Counted from the stretch's first letter, positions 1 through 11,446 are shown. The stretch is 64,000 nt of DNA from Nilaparvata lugens (GCF_014356525.2 NC_052508.1:61817800-61881799), one strand, 5' to 3'. A program made the numbers and translations. Notes: generated by a model from the letters alone, not told the origin.

Positions 1-84
1 CAACAACATAAAATCATAAAATGATTGGAAATGCATAAACAGGCTTATAGCCCTTACTGTTCCATTCCCGAATTTTGATTGAAA

Positions 85-1122
85 ATTGTCCAAGAGAGGT
101 TATTCACTAAACTGCCTAGGGTTCCTCAAAAGTAAGTCTGGCATCCTTACAGAGAGAAATTTTTCAGTCTACTCATAGTATATTAATCATAGTGTCATTT
201 TCAGAACAGATAGTCAGCATTTTGGGCCACTACTTTTTCTATTATTCATTAACGATCTTCCTTCATTTGTTAAAAATTCTTCTTGCCTCATGTACGCGCT
301 GACGATGTTAAAGTATTCAGAGAAATAAAGAATGTCAATGATTGCACTAACCTTCAGAGGGATGTTGATAGTTTATTAGTCTGGTGTGAAACTAATAAAC
401 TGAAAATAAATGTGGCCAAGTGCAAAGTTATTAGTTTCACTCGACAGTTGGCTCCTTTTGAAAATATATATAATATTGGTGGCACCCCTTTGGAAGAGAT
501 GAAAGCTTTCAGGGATCTCGGTGTAGTGTTTACCAGCGATTTTACTTTTAATTGTCATGTGGACTTCATATGCAGTAGGGCTAATCAGCAGATGGGTTTC
601 ATCTTAAGGACATGCTCACCATTTAGTGATGTTGCCCCTCTCTTATTCTTATACAAGTCACTAGTTAGAAATCTCCTAGAATATGCCTCTGAGATCTGGA
701 ATCCATATTGCAGTGGCCAAATTCTCATTCCGGAGCGTTTACAAAACAAATTTCTGAGATATATGTATTACAAGAAGTATACTGTCTACTGTCCATTTGA
801 TATCCCAACTGATACGCTGAGGTGTATATTTGGAATGGAAACATTAAAATCAAGGAGGGATGTCAGATCCCTTATTTTCCTTTACAACTTACTTAACAAT
901 GAAATAGATTCTGCTTATTTACTTTCTAAACTTAATATCTACATATCATCCATAGCTCGTCGTTCTTCATTTTCTTTTCTTGTAACACGCTCCAGAACAG
1001 AGAGTCATTATAACCCTCCAATTAATAGAATCCAAAGGCTTTTCAATCTCTTTTCTGGGCGCCTAGACGTCTTTGGGTGCTCTCGTGGCAGATTCCGCAA
1101 CACTCTGAAGGGCTTAATTTAG
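85..1122 (+). pseudogene. LINE reverse transcriptase, C-terminal half (copy 1)
   Basis: Decayed 3' half of a non-LTR retrotransposon pol, probably of the Jockey superfamily. Around 150-300 the translation gives an LTERNFSV-type stretch, then a split LGPLLF motif, then INDLP and a broken YADD catalytic box. The ADD residues are encoded at about 298-306. One base is missing near 225 and two extra bases (gc) sit inside the YADD codons near 296. From 283 a 279-codon frame runs through the RT thumb (RTCSPFSD, LVRNLLEYASEIWNP) to a TAG at 1120. There is also an in-frame TAG near 168. No endonuclease part is present, so this copy is 5'-truncated. It lies inside an intron of the odorant receptor gene. 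Family homology is judged from motifs only; clade assignment is uncertain. Confidence 0.85.
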
Positions 1123-1799
1123 GATAGATATTTGTAGCCAGGTTTCCGTATGACATTTTTCTTTCTCTCTTTTTTTATGACTTTTTTTCTTCTCAGTGCC
1201 CACATGATTCTCTGTTATTTCTGTATTGCATGGTTTGTACCCATGCAAGATATTTTAAGTGCATATTTTCCCACCTCCCATATTTTATATTGGAAAGTAG
1301 TTTCAGCAATAGATAGGATTAGATAGATTCAGGATAGATAGGAATCCTAGCTATAAAATAGGATTTTTTAAAAATAAAAACACATATTTCTTTTGTTAAG
1401 AAGCTTTTTTTTGTTATATAATTTATTTTGTTCTTATTTTATTTTACTCTTGTTTTATTCTCAGCTTTATGTTTATTTTAAATCTAATTTTTTGAATGAA
1501 GAATGTTGTAATGTTTCAAGGAGACGTATAAGGGTTTAACCTGTTGTCTCCATGTATGTATTTATGTTTATGTAAATTCTCCCACCTTGGTGAGCCACTA
1601 CGGAGAAAAGAAATCTCTCCTCCACATACACCCATTCAGGTTTATGGGAACACACTATAACAATTGAAAAACTTTTAACACCTCCATCACTACAGGTAGA
1701 ATGATATGCCTAATATTGTACTCCATCACAAGTATGTGGTAAATAGGCTGGAGTGAACAGATATATTTCTAAATTCGAATAACTCCTCCTATGAACTAG
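1123..1799. other. LINE 3' tail then unassigned AT-rich DNA
   Basis: The first part, to about 1570, is probably the 3' untranslated region of the preceding LINE, as it is T-rich and ends in TATTTATG-type repeats. From about 1570 to 1800 I see no coding potential, no inverted repeat and no recognisable exon. Confidence 0.4.
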
Positions 1800-3117
1800 C
1801 TACGAATCCGATGTGATATGGTAAATAAACACACACACTTTCTTTCTGTTGATGAAATCTATAATAAGTTGGACTATTTGTCAATAGTTTGCCGTGATTA
1901 TAAAGTTAAGGTACTGGCAATTGCCGAGCATTGGATAAAGAAAACAGACCTCATTTCATTCATTTGCCTGGATATAAAACTGCCTCTGTATATTGTAGGG
2001 CGAATCAGGGAAGAGGTGGAGCAGCTATATTTTTTTATGAAAAATTAATTACAAGGAACTTCGCAGCTAAAGATATGTCGATTGAAATGGTCTGTGAGGT
2101 TGCAGCTATAGAATTGATTAGAAAAAAATTATAATTCTATCTGTTTATAGGCCATTCAATAGGGACATACTTACTTCAAATTTTTTTTTAAGCTGTCTAT
2201 ATAATGTAATTAGTGTAATTTTCAATAGTGGTAGCTGCTTAGTGATTTGTGGCGATTTTAATGTTAATTTTATTGGCAATGACTACTTTAAAGGACCACT
2301 AATGAATTTGTTTGCCTGTTTTGGATTGAGTATCACCACCATGGATGTCACTAGACCTAGTTGAATTTAGTTACCTTTGGGTCCTGTATTGATAATATAT
2401 TACTGAGATCCATGGCAGTAGATGGTTTTCTGAAATTAAATACTGTCTTTTCCGATCATGATGCTGTCTTATTAGTATTCAATTCTATTGTAATACCCAG
2501 GTATAAGTGTGATGAGAGTACTGTAAATAGCTCTAAGTTTCGTCTTGTTAATAGTTATAATGTAAATAGAATTTCATAATATTTTAAATTCAATCAATTG
2601 GATTAATGTTTATTGTATTAAAAATGTAAATAATAGATTAAAAAATTCTTGGAAGTATTTATGAAGGCTGTGAATGGTATTTTTCAATTGAAAAATAGAA
2701 GATCAAGAATAATGTTAATTTGAATAATAAGTGGTATAATGCGAACCTTAAAAAACTGAAAGATGACTGTGATAAATTGTATCATTTATATAAAAGTTAT
2801 GGAATGCCTGAATTACTTGCTGCCTATAAAGAAGCTAGGAAAATATATAGGAAGGGAACAAGATTGTCAAGAATTCAATATTATAATAATATTATTAGTA
2901 ACTCTGTTAACAAAAGTAAAACCTTGTGGAGAATAGTCAATAGCCTCACAAATGTGAACTGTGTTGCAAACATTCCGAATAATAACATAAATGCTGAAGA
3001 TTTTAATAATTTCTTTATTGATAACATTTCTCAAATAAGTAAGAATATCCCTGTAAGTGTCAAAGATGCATCTTTCTATTTTTGTAAATTGGAAGGCCTG
3101 GTGTCAGTTTTCATTCA
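1800..3117 (+). pseudogene. LINE endonuclease domain and linker (copy 2, 5' part)
   Basis: Apurinic-type endonuclease domain of a second non-LTR element. Landmarks in order are VLAIAEHWI (about 1910-1940), LPGYKTASVY followed by RGGAAIFF (about 1970-2040), ICGDFNVN (about 2248-2271), SITTMDVTRP (about 2330-2360), SCIDNI, and the C-terminal catalytic SDHDAV (about 2450-2470). A 150-codon linker follows from 2720, with the KWYNANL and AYKEARKIYRKG types of sequence found between EN and RT. The frame shifts at least at about 1950 and 2360 and there are internal stops, so it is not functional. No ORF1 (Gag-like) is visible upstream, so the copy is 5'-truncated near 1800. It is continued at 7411 after the hAT-type insertion. 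Confidence 0.85.
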
Positions 3118-3159
3118 TGCCAGTGCAGGGGTGCCCAGCCCCCCCAAGGGCAATGGCGC

Positions 3160-3275
3160 ATGCCCCCCCCCAATCAAGTGTAATGCCCCCCCCCCCCCCA
3201 ATCCAAGTGTATTGCCCCCCCCATCCAAGTGTAATTGCCCCCCCCCCAATCCAAGTGTAATGTCCCCCCAAGTAC
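3160..3275. repeat. C-rich minisatellite near hAT left end
   Basis: Four to five units of about 25-30 bases, each a run of 7-12 C followed by AATCCAAGTGTAAT or close variants. The run lengths differ between units. It sits just inside the left terminus of the hAT-type element and resembles the poly-C stretch inside its right terminus. Confidence 0.85.
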
Positions 3276-4002
3276 CCCAATTCTAATTCTACATTATAAT
3301 CTTCCAAAGGACATTATTTACCTTTGTTCTTGTGAGGAATTCTTTCTGTTTTCATAATATTGTAAAATATATACATCGACTCTTATCTTTTTAAAATAGA
3401 AATGGAGTATCTTTTTGATATTATTTTTGAGACTAGCAGTGCACCCGTTCTTGTTCGGGAGGACTAAAAAGTACTACATTACATCAGGAAAAACTACATG
3501 ACAAATATTTTATAGGATATTAAAAGATAAGTAAGGAAGGCTTTGCTTTTTAAATGTGAAGGTTACTTATAAAAAGTTGAATAATAATAAATTGATATTC
3601 TTTTATTGCAAAAGAATATTGCATAGAAATTTTGGTGAACATTCATACAAATTTGGAACGATTTATTCATACAATATATAATGTCGGCAAGTTGGGTATT
3701 CTAAATCCTATACTATTAAACGAGCAATTTCTGTTAGATGTTCATATGTTTGTATTTCACCGGATCTCGAAAACGGCTCTAACAATTCTCACGAAATTCA
3801 GAACATAGTAGGTTAATAATATAAAAATTCGATTGCACTTGTTCTCTTCGCTGGGGAAACTCGCTGAATGACATTAAAAGAATTTATTCATCCTTGGAAA
3901 AACAGCTGATAAATTTGTCGTCTGTTGATGATGGAAGTGAGTGAGCGACAAAATTATGACTCAGCTGTTGAACTTTTTACCTAATTCAATCAGGTACTCA
4001 TT

Positions 4003-4141
4003 GGCAGTTGTACAAAAGCCGGTTGAATTTTAATCCTGATTAATTCCAGTAGAACCAATCAGATAAGCTTTTTTTGAGATGGTCTTCTGTGATTTGGTTC
4101 ACGTGGAATTAATCAGGATTGAAATTTACATGCTTTTGTGA
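4003..4141. mobile_element. Palindromic MITE, GCACAAAAGCC family
   Basis: A near-complete hairpin. The left arm has TTGTACAAAAGCCGG, then TGATTAATTCCAGTAGAACC. The right arm has GGTTCACGTGGAATTAATCA, then GCTTTTGTG. It is the same family as the copy at 9499-9923. No ORF is present. Confidence 0.75.
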
Positions 4142-4269
4142 GAGAATTTTTGCATTCCTCTGATAATTAATCTCAATCCACTGTGATTAGATAGAACCTT
4201 TCTGTATGAACTATGAATATTCATTATAATTTCTTCTTCGTAATAATTTTTATATATTCTTTGTAGGTA

Positions 4270-4500
4270 CTCCAGAGCGGAGCTCGGTGCCCCGATATTA
4301 ATCATAAATTGGAACAGGTTGTCACTGATGTTGTGTTGTTGGTAGTATTTACTTTTTAACATTACAGGAGTAAATAACACAAGTCGAACAAAATGTATCT
4401 TAAATGGTTCGGTTTTTGGAATAAAGATATCATCTGAACAAGTACATTTTGTAAATTCTATTTATTAATACCAAATATCGGGGCACCAAGCTTTGCTCGT
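4270..4500. repeat. Short inverted repeat around GGTGCCCCGATAT
   Basis: GAGCTCGGTGCCCCGATATT at about 4279-4298 faces ATATCGGGGCACCAAGCTTT at about 4476-4495, with some 180 bases between. It lies at the centre of the larger inverted pair and is perhaps its loop or another terminus. Confidence 0.6.
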
Positions 4501-5204
4501 TATTTATTCATTGATAAACAGAACTCAATTCTTTGAAATGATTGGGGAAGGACTAACAGGCACAGCTCAAAACTTTTTCTTCCCCGAATTTTGATTTATA
4601 CACTATAAAATTTATAGTTGGAATATTTAATATTCCAAAAAGTAGGTTATGTTTCATACACTTGAATTCAAGTGAAATTTTCAGTCCAAATATTTGAAAA
4701 CATAAAAGTTAATTTAGATTGTTTACATACCAAATTGAATAACAAAATAACACTCACTAATCACTTATAACTGTAAAATAATAATTAACTTTGAATATTA
4801 TGATATACACCATCTCATGTCAACAAATCAGATTACTGTATTTTGATCGAGTCAATTAAAATTTCTAGATTTCTCGTGAGATACGATAAGCTAATTGATT
4901 ACACAGCTGATCTCCCACAATGGCACACGCATCTTCTGTTATCGACAGACGACGGAATCATCATCTGTTTTTCCAAGGATGAATTATCCTTTTCATGTCC
5001 TTCAGGGAGTTTCTTAGGGATGAGACCTAGTGCAAGGTGATATCATAAACCTACTATATTCCAAATTTCGTGAAAATCGTTAGAGCCGTTTCCGAGATCC
5101 GTTGAACATAAATAACCATATAACCAGATAGCCAGATATAAAAATAGAAAAATATAAACAGATAAATAGAATTTGCTCGCTTAATTAATAGGATAACAAC
5201 TTAT

Positions 5205-6740
5205 AGTCCAGTCAAATGGTCGTTTTTCAGGAAACAGCCCCGAAAGATTTTTTTCGATGGTTCTATCTGTATTTTGGGGCGCTAAATTCTAATCTGAATT
5301 TGCTGACACGCCAGAGGGCGACTTCACCCCAACATTTTTGACTTTTTTAAGTTTACCATTTATCTCGAGAACCTTGAATTCATCGAGAAAAAGCATTCTC
5401 TATATAATATCAAAGATAATAAAATTCCAATGATTGACTGGTCGCGCAGGACTACTTTTTGGATTTTTTATCTGAAGTGTTCCACAAGATACACAAACTT
5501 GAATGTGCGAGAAATTTGTGATATTTCCCCCATTTTCACAGTTCCGCATGTGCAACGTTGCGTATCTTGTGGAACACTTCAGATAAAAAATCCAAAAAGT
5601 AGTCGAGTTTGTGATGAATTTTCTCCTCTTTTCACTCCCATGAATTATACTTCTGTTTTCAATACCGTTAAAAAGTTACAGCCAATTGAATGATGCTTTT
5701 ATTTTCTAACTCTTCTTGCGATTTTACTGTTATTAAAGAGTCTCTAAAATGAGTACAATACATTATAGAAACTTGCGATTGGCCTTAAATGAGAGAAAAT
5801 TTCATGCTCTATAAGCTGAGTTGACTTAATTGATCTTGCATCACTGTTTATATCGAAAAACTGTCGAGACTGTGAAAATGAAAAAAATAATCTCGCAAAT
5901 TTCTTAGTTTTTTGAATCAAACGTATCTTACTTCACGATTATATTTTTACAAAAATCATTCACCTCACATAAAAGAGGAGATAATTTTCTTTAAATCAAG
6001 ACCAAATATCATTCTGAGTCAGAAAAATATCATTTTTCACACAGTTTTGAATATAGAAATCGGTCATTTTTCTATGCATTGAAATATGGACTAAAATACA
6101 CTAAAGGAGGAATTTCCTATTTTTTAACAATTTTAGTGAGATGATACGTATGATTTTCAACCGCCTTGACGAGCTGTAGTACGAAGAGATGTGATCATTC
6201 AGTCAAAAGTTATAAGTGTTTGAATTTTCGATCCTGGACGTATCCCTATGTGTGCCCCCCACTAGGAAATACTGAAATCTACTAGTGATTCTCATAGAAC
6301 ATAACCCTCGTAAGGTGATTTCAACCGAAATATGTTTCTTTTTTGTTAGGAAGGCCTGAAAAGGTATTATAATGAAAATTTGAATTTTGGCTGTAGGACA
6401 TGATTTTCTATTCTTGGGTGTAATCCCCAATTATTGGAAATTCTATTATCTTTAATATTTTATTCATTTATTTATCTATGAAAAACATGCTTTTTATGAA
6501 TGCCTTTTCTCGAAAAGTTAAAGGTTCTCAAGATTAAATGAAAAACTTGAAAAAAGTCCGAAATTTTGGGGTTTTTTGGGAGTTTTGGGGGTGAAGCCGC
6601 CCTCTGGCGTGTCAGCAAATTTCAGATTAAATTCAGCGCCCCAAATACATGTGAAACCGTCGCGAAAAATTCTTTCGGCCTGTTTCCTGAAAAACGACCG
6701 GACTATACGAATTTGACTGGACTATACGAAACAGAAAAAA
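5205..6740. mobile_element. Foldback element with 150-200 bp arms
   Basis: Left arm from TATAGTCCAGTCAAAT (about 5210) through GTCGTTTTTCAGGAAACAG and GCTGACACGCCAGAGGGCG to about 5400. The right arm, reverse-complemented from about 6740, repeats the same blocks in order, plus an extra duplicated CGTATAGTCC. It is non-coding, AT-rich in the middle, and carries the perfect hairpin at 5451-5603. Exact ends and target duplication are not clear. Confidence 0.75.
5451..5603. repeat. Perfect 42-bp hairpin
   Basis: Bases 5451-5492 and 5562-5603 are exact reverse complements over all 42 positions, separated by a 69-base loop. The arm begins ACTACTTTTTGGATTTTTTA. Confidence 0.95.
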
Positions 6741-7410
6741 GTAATGAAGCATTACAATAATTACTTGATCACTGTGTGCTAAATAGGGTGTAAATTTGAA
6801 AGATTGAATTGGCTTCATTTGATATTTTTTCTTAGTTATTTCATCTTAAGTTTTTTCTTCTGTCAAATTCACTAGAGTTTGCGATGTTGTTTATAATTCA
6901 TTCCCATTTCAGAGACATTAATATCATCATGAAACGCCTTCGAAATTAAAATAATTATTAGAATAAAATGTACATTACAATTTAACTTATCAGTGTGCTT
7001 TAAGAAAATTAGGTTGCAACAGCAAGGAAACTCAAACACAGGACCATTAAAAATTAAAATTAAGCAAAGGAAAACAGAATAATAGTGGATGATGAAGTTA
7101 TAATTTATTTTTGTCAAAGATTTACCTTCAAACTCATAGGCTTAAAATTACAAAATTCCTGCATACAACATATTATCAATTGTATTTTTTATGCTTCATA
7201 TTGAGTTAAACTTTGCAAAATATAACATTGTAAAGGTGGGAAAAAGTATTAAAATTATCTACATTGGGATATCTCTATTTAATACCTTGATTTTTCAGCC
7301 ATGATTCAAAATGTTGACATAAAATATAAAAAAAAATCATGCCCCCCCCCAAAAATGTTGATGGCGCAAATTGCGCCATGCCCCCCCTTGTGGGCACCCC
7401 TGTGCCAGTG

Positions 7411-8904
7411 TCAGTTGAGAAAATGTTTGACGTTTTATTAAAGTTGATAAGTATGTGCTTAGACATTTACGTTTTGAATTCAATGATCCTGAAATTAGCT
7501 GCTCGCAATATCTGTGAAATATTGGCTCATCTGTTTAATGAATGTTTAATTGCAAACAGTACTTTTCCAGAAGATTTGAAAAATGTTAAAGTTCTTCCAC
7601 TACACAAGAAAGGCTCGAAAACTGAAATAAACAAATTCCGACCTATTTCTATTGTTCCCATTTTTTCTAAAGCATAATTATGAAGTCTTGATGCATGAGC
7701 AGATGTCAGAATTTTTTGAGAGCAATGGAATTTTTACTGATAAACAATTTGGTTTTCGTCCTGGAAAAGGTACTCAACTCCCTGTTATCAATGTAGTAAC
7801 TGGTATAATAGAAAATTTAGAGGATGGTGATTCTGTAGGTTTAGATCTTATGACTTTTCGAAAGCCTTCGATACTGTGCAGCATCACATTCTAAAAGAAA
7901 AACTTATTTTCTATGGCTTTTCAAAGAATGCTGTACAACTCATATTGTCTTATTTGAGAGACAGAAACCAGTTTGTCTATAAGGATATGGTGTCTTATCC
8001 AGTGGTAGATTAGTTGAATGTGGCGTGCCTCAAGGCTCGATTCTGGGGCCCATACTCTTCAACATTCATATTAATGATCTTCCAATTAATATTGATAGCA
8101 TGAACAATGATGACTATTTGTTTGCAGATGACTTGGGATTGAAAATAAACTGCGCCTCCAAGCCTGATCTAGATTTAGAACTTGAAAGAAGTAACACAGT
8201 TATTAATGATTGGTGTGCCGCAAACAATCTATCTCTCAATAAAAATAAAACCACTGACATCAATTTCAGTTTTAATAGAAATTCAAATGAGCCTCCCCTT
8301 AAATTTTTGGGTCTTCACTTAGACCAATGTTTGTCATGGAATGCTCATCTAGATTATATATCTGGCAGATTGGGCAAGGGCATGTACATGTTACGAAGAT
8401 TCAGTGCAACTGTTAATTCATCTGTTCTACTGAATGTTTATTTTGCACACATCCAAAGTGTTTTAATGTATGGTATAACTCTTTGGGGGAACAGTGTGAA
8501 AGCCAAATCAATATTTATACTCCAAAAAAAGGCAGTAAGAATAATTTCCAATATGCCATCTAAAACACACTGTAAGCCGCTTTTTGTCAACCTTCGGATA
8601 TTAACTGTACCATCATTATATGTCCTATATGTATTATGTTATGTGCATAGTAATTTGAATAGATATAAAAGAAACAGTACCTTCCACCAATTTAATACAA
8701 GAAACAGTCATAAACTGAGAGTTCAACAATACTCACACACAAAATCACAAAACAATGTATATTATGTCAGTCAAGTTATACAATCATACTCCCGACCATC
8801 TAAAGCAGCTGCCACTCAATAAATTTAAGCGTGTTTTAAAAGAATTATTACTTGCTAAGTGCTTGTACACTATAGGTGAATATTTTGAGGTTGACTGGAG
8901 TTAA
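7411..8904 (+). pseudogene. LINE reverse transcriptase (copy 2, 3' part)
   Basis: Continuation of the LINE from 1800-3117 beyond the hAT insertion. The order of RT motifs is: fingers FPEDLKNVKVLPLHKKGS (about 7565-7618), FRPISIVPIFSK, GFRPGKGT (about 7750), catalytic DFSKAFDTV (about 7850-7876), GVPQGSILGPILF (about 8021-8060), and catalytic LFADD (about 8118-8132, with F in place of the usual Y). The thumb follows, and the C-terminus FKRVLKELLLAKCLYTIGEYF ends at TAA 8902-8904. Frames shift near 7670, 7850, 7990 and 8800, so the copy is dead. Both catalytic aspartate boxes are preserved at sequence level. Likely Jockey/CR1-like; the clade is not firm. Confidence 0.9.
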
Positions 8905-9060
8905 GTGTTACAATGCTGTAGCCTACATCCTAACATTTAGTATATTTTTTACTAATAGCTTTAAGTTTTGTTGTGAACCTTTCATTGTTTTATGTTGTCT
9001 GACAATGGTCCATGTATTATTGTAATATTTATGACCAATAAAATATTTATTTATTTATAA
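8905..9060 (+). other. LINE 3' UTR and terminal repeat
   Basis: Untranslated tail of the second LINE. It contains an AATAAA (in CCAATAAAATATTTATTTATTTATAA) and ends in TATTTA repeats, a normal 3' end for this kind of element. Confidence 0.65.
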
Positions 9061-9260
9061 TCAGATATTTATTAGAAGAAGCATCATAAATATTCGTAAA
9101 GTCATGGACGGTACCAATATATTTATTTGTCTATTCATATTTACATCAAAAAAAAATGTTTGTAATACTGTTGTTAGTGCTACTAGGTGGTGCTTGAAAT
9201 AATCGTTTAAAAGCTTACCGTACTTTTTGATTACTTTAAAATCATTATTCGAATTTTCAG

Positions 9261-9416
9261 GGGGAAAGGTTCCGAACTACACTCTGGGAAAGTTCGTTTG
9301 TTGATAAGCCTAAATGGTACCGATCTTCAATGCTCATCATAATGATCCGCAACTCAAAAGAATTGGAAATGAAGCCATTCGGATTCTACGTTTTGAATTT
9401 GAGAACTTTCTCTATG
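9261..9416 (+). CDS. Odorant receptor (7tm_6), penultimate coding exon
   Basis: A 156-base exon, phase 0 at both ends, bounded by acceptor TTTTCAG (to 9260) and donor GTAAAATA (from 9417). It encodes 52 residues with the hallmarks of the C-terminal region of insect odorant receptors. LWESSFVDKPKWYRSSM matches the W..S....K...R..L segment after TM6, then come MIRNSKELEMKPFGFYVLNL and TFSM, which enters the last helix. Insect ORs are ligand-gated cation-channel subunits in olfactory neuron dendrites and pair with Orco. Earlier exons are not found in the 9 kb to the left, which is transposon DNA, so they lie outside the window. Identification is by family pattern; it could also be a pseudogene, but both splice sites and the frame are intact. 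Confidence 0.87.
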
Positions 9417-9498
9417 GTAAAATATTATTTAGTTACGGTAAAGTTATTCAAATTTCGATGCTAGTTCATTTTTAATTGATAAATTATTTATCCCAAGT

Positions 9499-9923
9499 CC
9501 CGGTTGCACAAAATACTGTTAAATTTTAAGCGTAATTACATCCATAAGAACCATTCAGGGAAGCCTACTGTGATTGGTTCCCGTGGCCTTTAGACTAGGG
9601 CCACACGAGCGCACATAGTGCGTCCGTTGCAACTTACTTTTTACGGCCGTCACCAATGACAGCACACGAGTGTTAAGTGTGGTGCGTCAACGTCAGTTGG
9701 CTTTACGCAGTTGAACCAGACGGAGCAATAACTTTTGCATGTCTCGACGTGCGTTGTAGAATTTCTGCGCAGTTCAAAAATCACCGTCCGTTTCGACGTA
9801 TATTGTCACCAATTCGTTGTATTTCTACAACGGACGTCATAAAGTAAGTTGCAACGGACACACTTTGCTCTCTCGTGTGGCCCCAGCCTTATCTTGATTA
9901 ATATCTGGCTTTTGTGCAACAGG
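9499..9923. mobile_element. Palindromic MITE carrying a nested MITE
   Basis: The ends are CCGGTTGCACAAAA (9499) and TTTTGTGCAACAGG (to 9923). The inner arm blocks TTAAATTTTAAGCGTAATTA and GATTGGTTCCCGTGG match the family at 4003-4141. It is interrupted by the element at 9593-9888. It lies in the last intron of the odorant receptor gene, between its two final exons. Confidence 0.75.
9593..9888. mobile_element. 296-bp Harbinger-like MITE, TSD TTA
   Basis: The terminal inverted repeats are GACTAGGGCCACACGAG (left) and, reverse-complemented, GGCTGGGGCCACACGAG (right), 2 mismatches in 17. TTA flanks both sides (9590-9592, 9889-9891), the 3-bp target duplication typical of PIF/Harbinger. Inner arms share GTCCGTTGCAACTTACTTT. 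It is GC-richer than its surroundings and has no ORF. Confidence 0.85.
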
Positions 9924-10193
9924 ACCTAAGAGATTAATCACGTGTAGCCCTTAGCCTATCCAATCATATTTCTACTCGATGCTGGGTTCATCATAGTTTT
10001 CATTTACTCATTTATTATCTACTTTCAAAATTTCTTGTAATGAATTTCAAAACAAATTATAAAAGTATGATTAGATGAAAATCAATTATGAAAAAATAAC
10101 TAGTATTCGACTCAACCTAATAGAAATATTATAAAAATACTTAGACTATTATACTTTCAGGATGTAAAATATATTATATTTCATTTATTTCAG

Positions 10194-10253
10194 GTCATGA
10201 AAGCAGCTTATTCTTACTTCAATATGCTCAACTCTCTGAAGAAGAGAATATGA
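10194..10253 (+). CDS. Odorant receptor (7tm_6), last coding exon
   Basis: The acceptor is TTTATTTCAG ending at 10193. The 20-codon exon reads VMKAAYSYFNMLNSLKKRI and stops at TGA 10251-10253. Joined in phase 0 to the preceding exon it gives TFSM-VMKAAYSYFNML, the classic ending of insect odorant receptors, where a Tyr/Ser-rich last helix segment is part of the channel pore. It is convergent with the coiled-coil gene whose stop is at 11597. Confidence 0.87.
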   Translation, partial: VMKAAYSYFNMLNSLKKRI

Positions 10254-10300
10254 AATTTTGAATAGAAATTATAGTATGTTATAGATCAATTTATTGAAAT

Positions 10301-10306
10301 AATAAA
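10301..10306 (+). promoter_or_regulatory. Poly(A) signal of odorant receptor gene
   Basis: AATAAA lies 48 bases past the stop codon in an AT-rich setting, and is the first good hexamer downstream. Confidence 0.6.
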
Positions 10307-10309
10307 TAT

Positions 10310-11440
10310 GTCATTATATCCCACTTGGTTTTTCAATATTTTTCCCAAAGAACAAAATTAAATGAAAATATGATTCCTCTGAGATAAAACTGAGAAAAAT
10401 TATACAATAATGATAATTATAATCTGGAAGAATGGCTACAACATCATTTATTTTATTCTTTGATGTACCGTAATCAACCAAGCTATAGAACACCGAGAAA
10501 TAGATCAGGATAATCATTATTAGCCACCCTATTGAAATTTCTGGTCAGAAACCATCCCCAATATTCACACAACATATTCCCAAAGTTTCATGCCGTTATG
10601 TCAAGTATTTTTCAAGTCATAATAGTATAGCTGTAACTAGTTCTCTAGTACTCAAATTTTCTTATACTTATGTTATCTTGTACCCTTATATTCATGTTGT
10701 CTTGATTACTTTGTTAACTTGTCCCACTTCTCACTGTAGACTAATAATTACAGTACAGTTGATATTGTTATAATTTATCAAATTTTCTTACTTTTATGTT
10801 ATTAGCTCCGGAATTTTTAAAATATCAATAAAAGTCATCCTACTCGAATTTTCCATTGAATTTAAGCATAAAATCCTCTCTATTGTTTTAAAATTGATTA
10901 AACTCGAAAAATTTATCATTTATTCTGACAAGCGCTTAGTTGAAGTACGCGCTTCTTCCATCACATCGTTTTTAGTTATACTTTCTAGCGCTAGATGGTG
11001 CAGGGAACTTCTATATCATCGCTTGGGCTTGGCTTTCATCAGCTTTTGTCAATCCAACTTCAGCATAATAGTGGAGTTAACGAAAAGATATAGACGGAAT
11101 CGTTTGAAATGCGATATTTTTGATCCCCCATAGTTCTGTTTAGGGTAGTAAGGAGGAAGTAGGGTAGTATAATAGGTAGTAGGGTAGTACATAAAAAAAT
11201 CCCCACCACTCTACCCTGTGCAAAGGGGTGGGGGTGGTTCAAAGAATTAAAAAAACTAAAATTTATATTGGGAATGTATAAGTTTCAGCATTCCTCATAA
11301 ATAACACCAGCTATCCCTATTCAACCAATGCTAACAATTTGACATGAATCTAACCAACTATACTGTAGGCCCTACTGATGTAGGCCTAGGCCTACCACTA
11401 CAAAGAAAGTTTATACTGAATTACTATTTCTGTTAAAAAT
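10310..11440. other. Intergenic space between convergent genes
   Basis: AT-rich sequence between the odorant receptor poly(A) signal and the 3' end of the coiled-coil gene. A few imperfect TAGGGTAGTA repeats lie at about 11142-11190, next to a C/G-rich stretch. No convincing exon or mobile element was recognised. Confidence 0.4.
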
Positions 11441-11446
11441 GATATT

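Larger units (their letters stand above)
3695..5195. repeat. Large inverted repeat with Helitron-like ends
   Basis: Sequence at about 3695-3960 recurs in reverse complement at about 4900-5195. Shared blocks include CCTATACTATTAAACGAGC, CTCGAAAACGGCTCTAAC and TTCATCCTTGGAAAAACAG. Identity is high but imperfect. The outer CTATACTATTAA resembles the 5' end of arthropod Helitrons, and a CTAG-type terminus (CTAGCAGTGCACCCG) occurs at 3435. The pair is therefore possibly two opposed Helitron fragments. There is no coding content. Confidence 0.65.
3126..7402. mobile_element. Non-autonomous hAT-type DNA transposon, 4277 bp
   Basis: The termini are CAGGGGTGCCCA at 3126 and its exact reverse complement TGGGCACCCCTG ending at 7402. 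The element is flanked by the perfect 8-bp duplication TGCCAGTG at 3118-3125 and 7403-7410. Eight-base duplications with CAGGGGTG-type ends define the hAT superfamily. Similarity continues inward: both ends have poly-C runs and an ATGGCGCA motif. Removing the element and one duplication rejoins the linker of the host LINE to its reverse transcriptase in register. No transposase ORF is present. The interior is filled by other repeats (inverted pair 3695-5195, foldback 5205-6740), so the element has grown by nested insertion. Confidence 0.9.
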
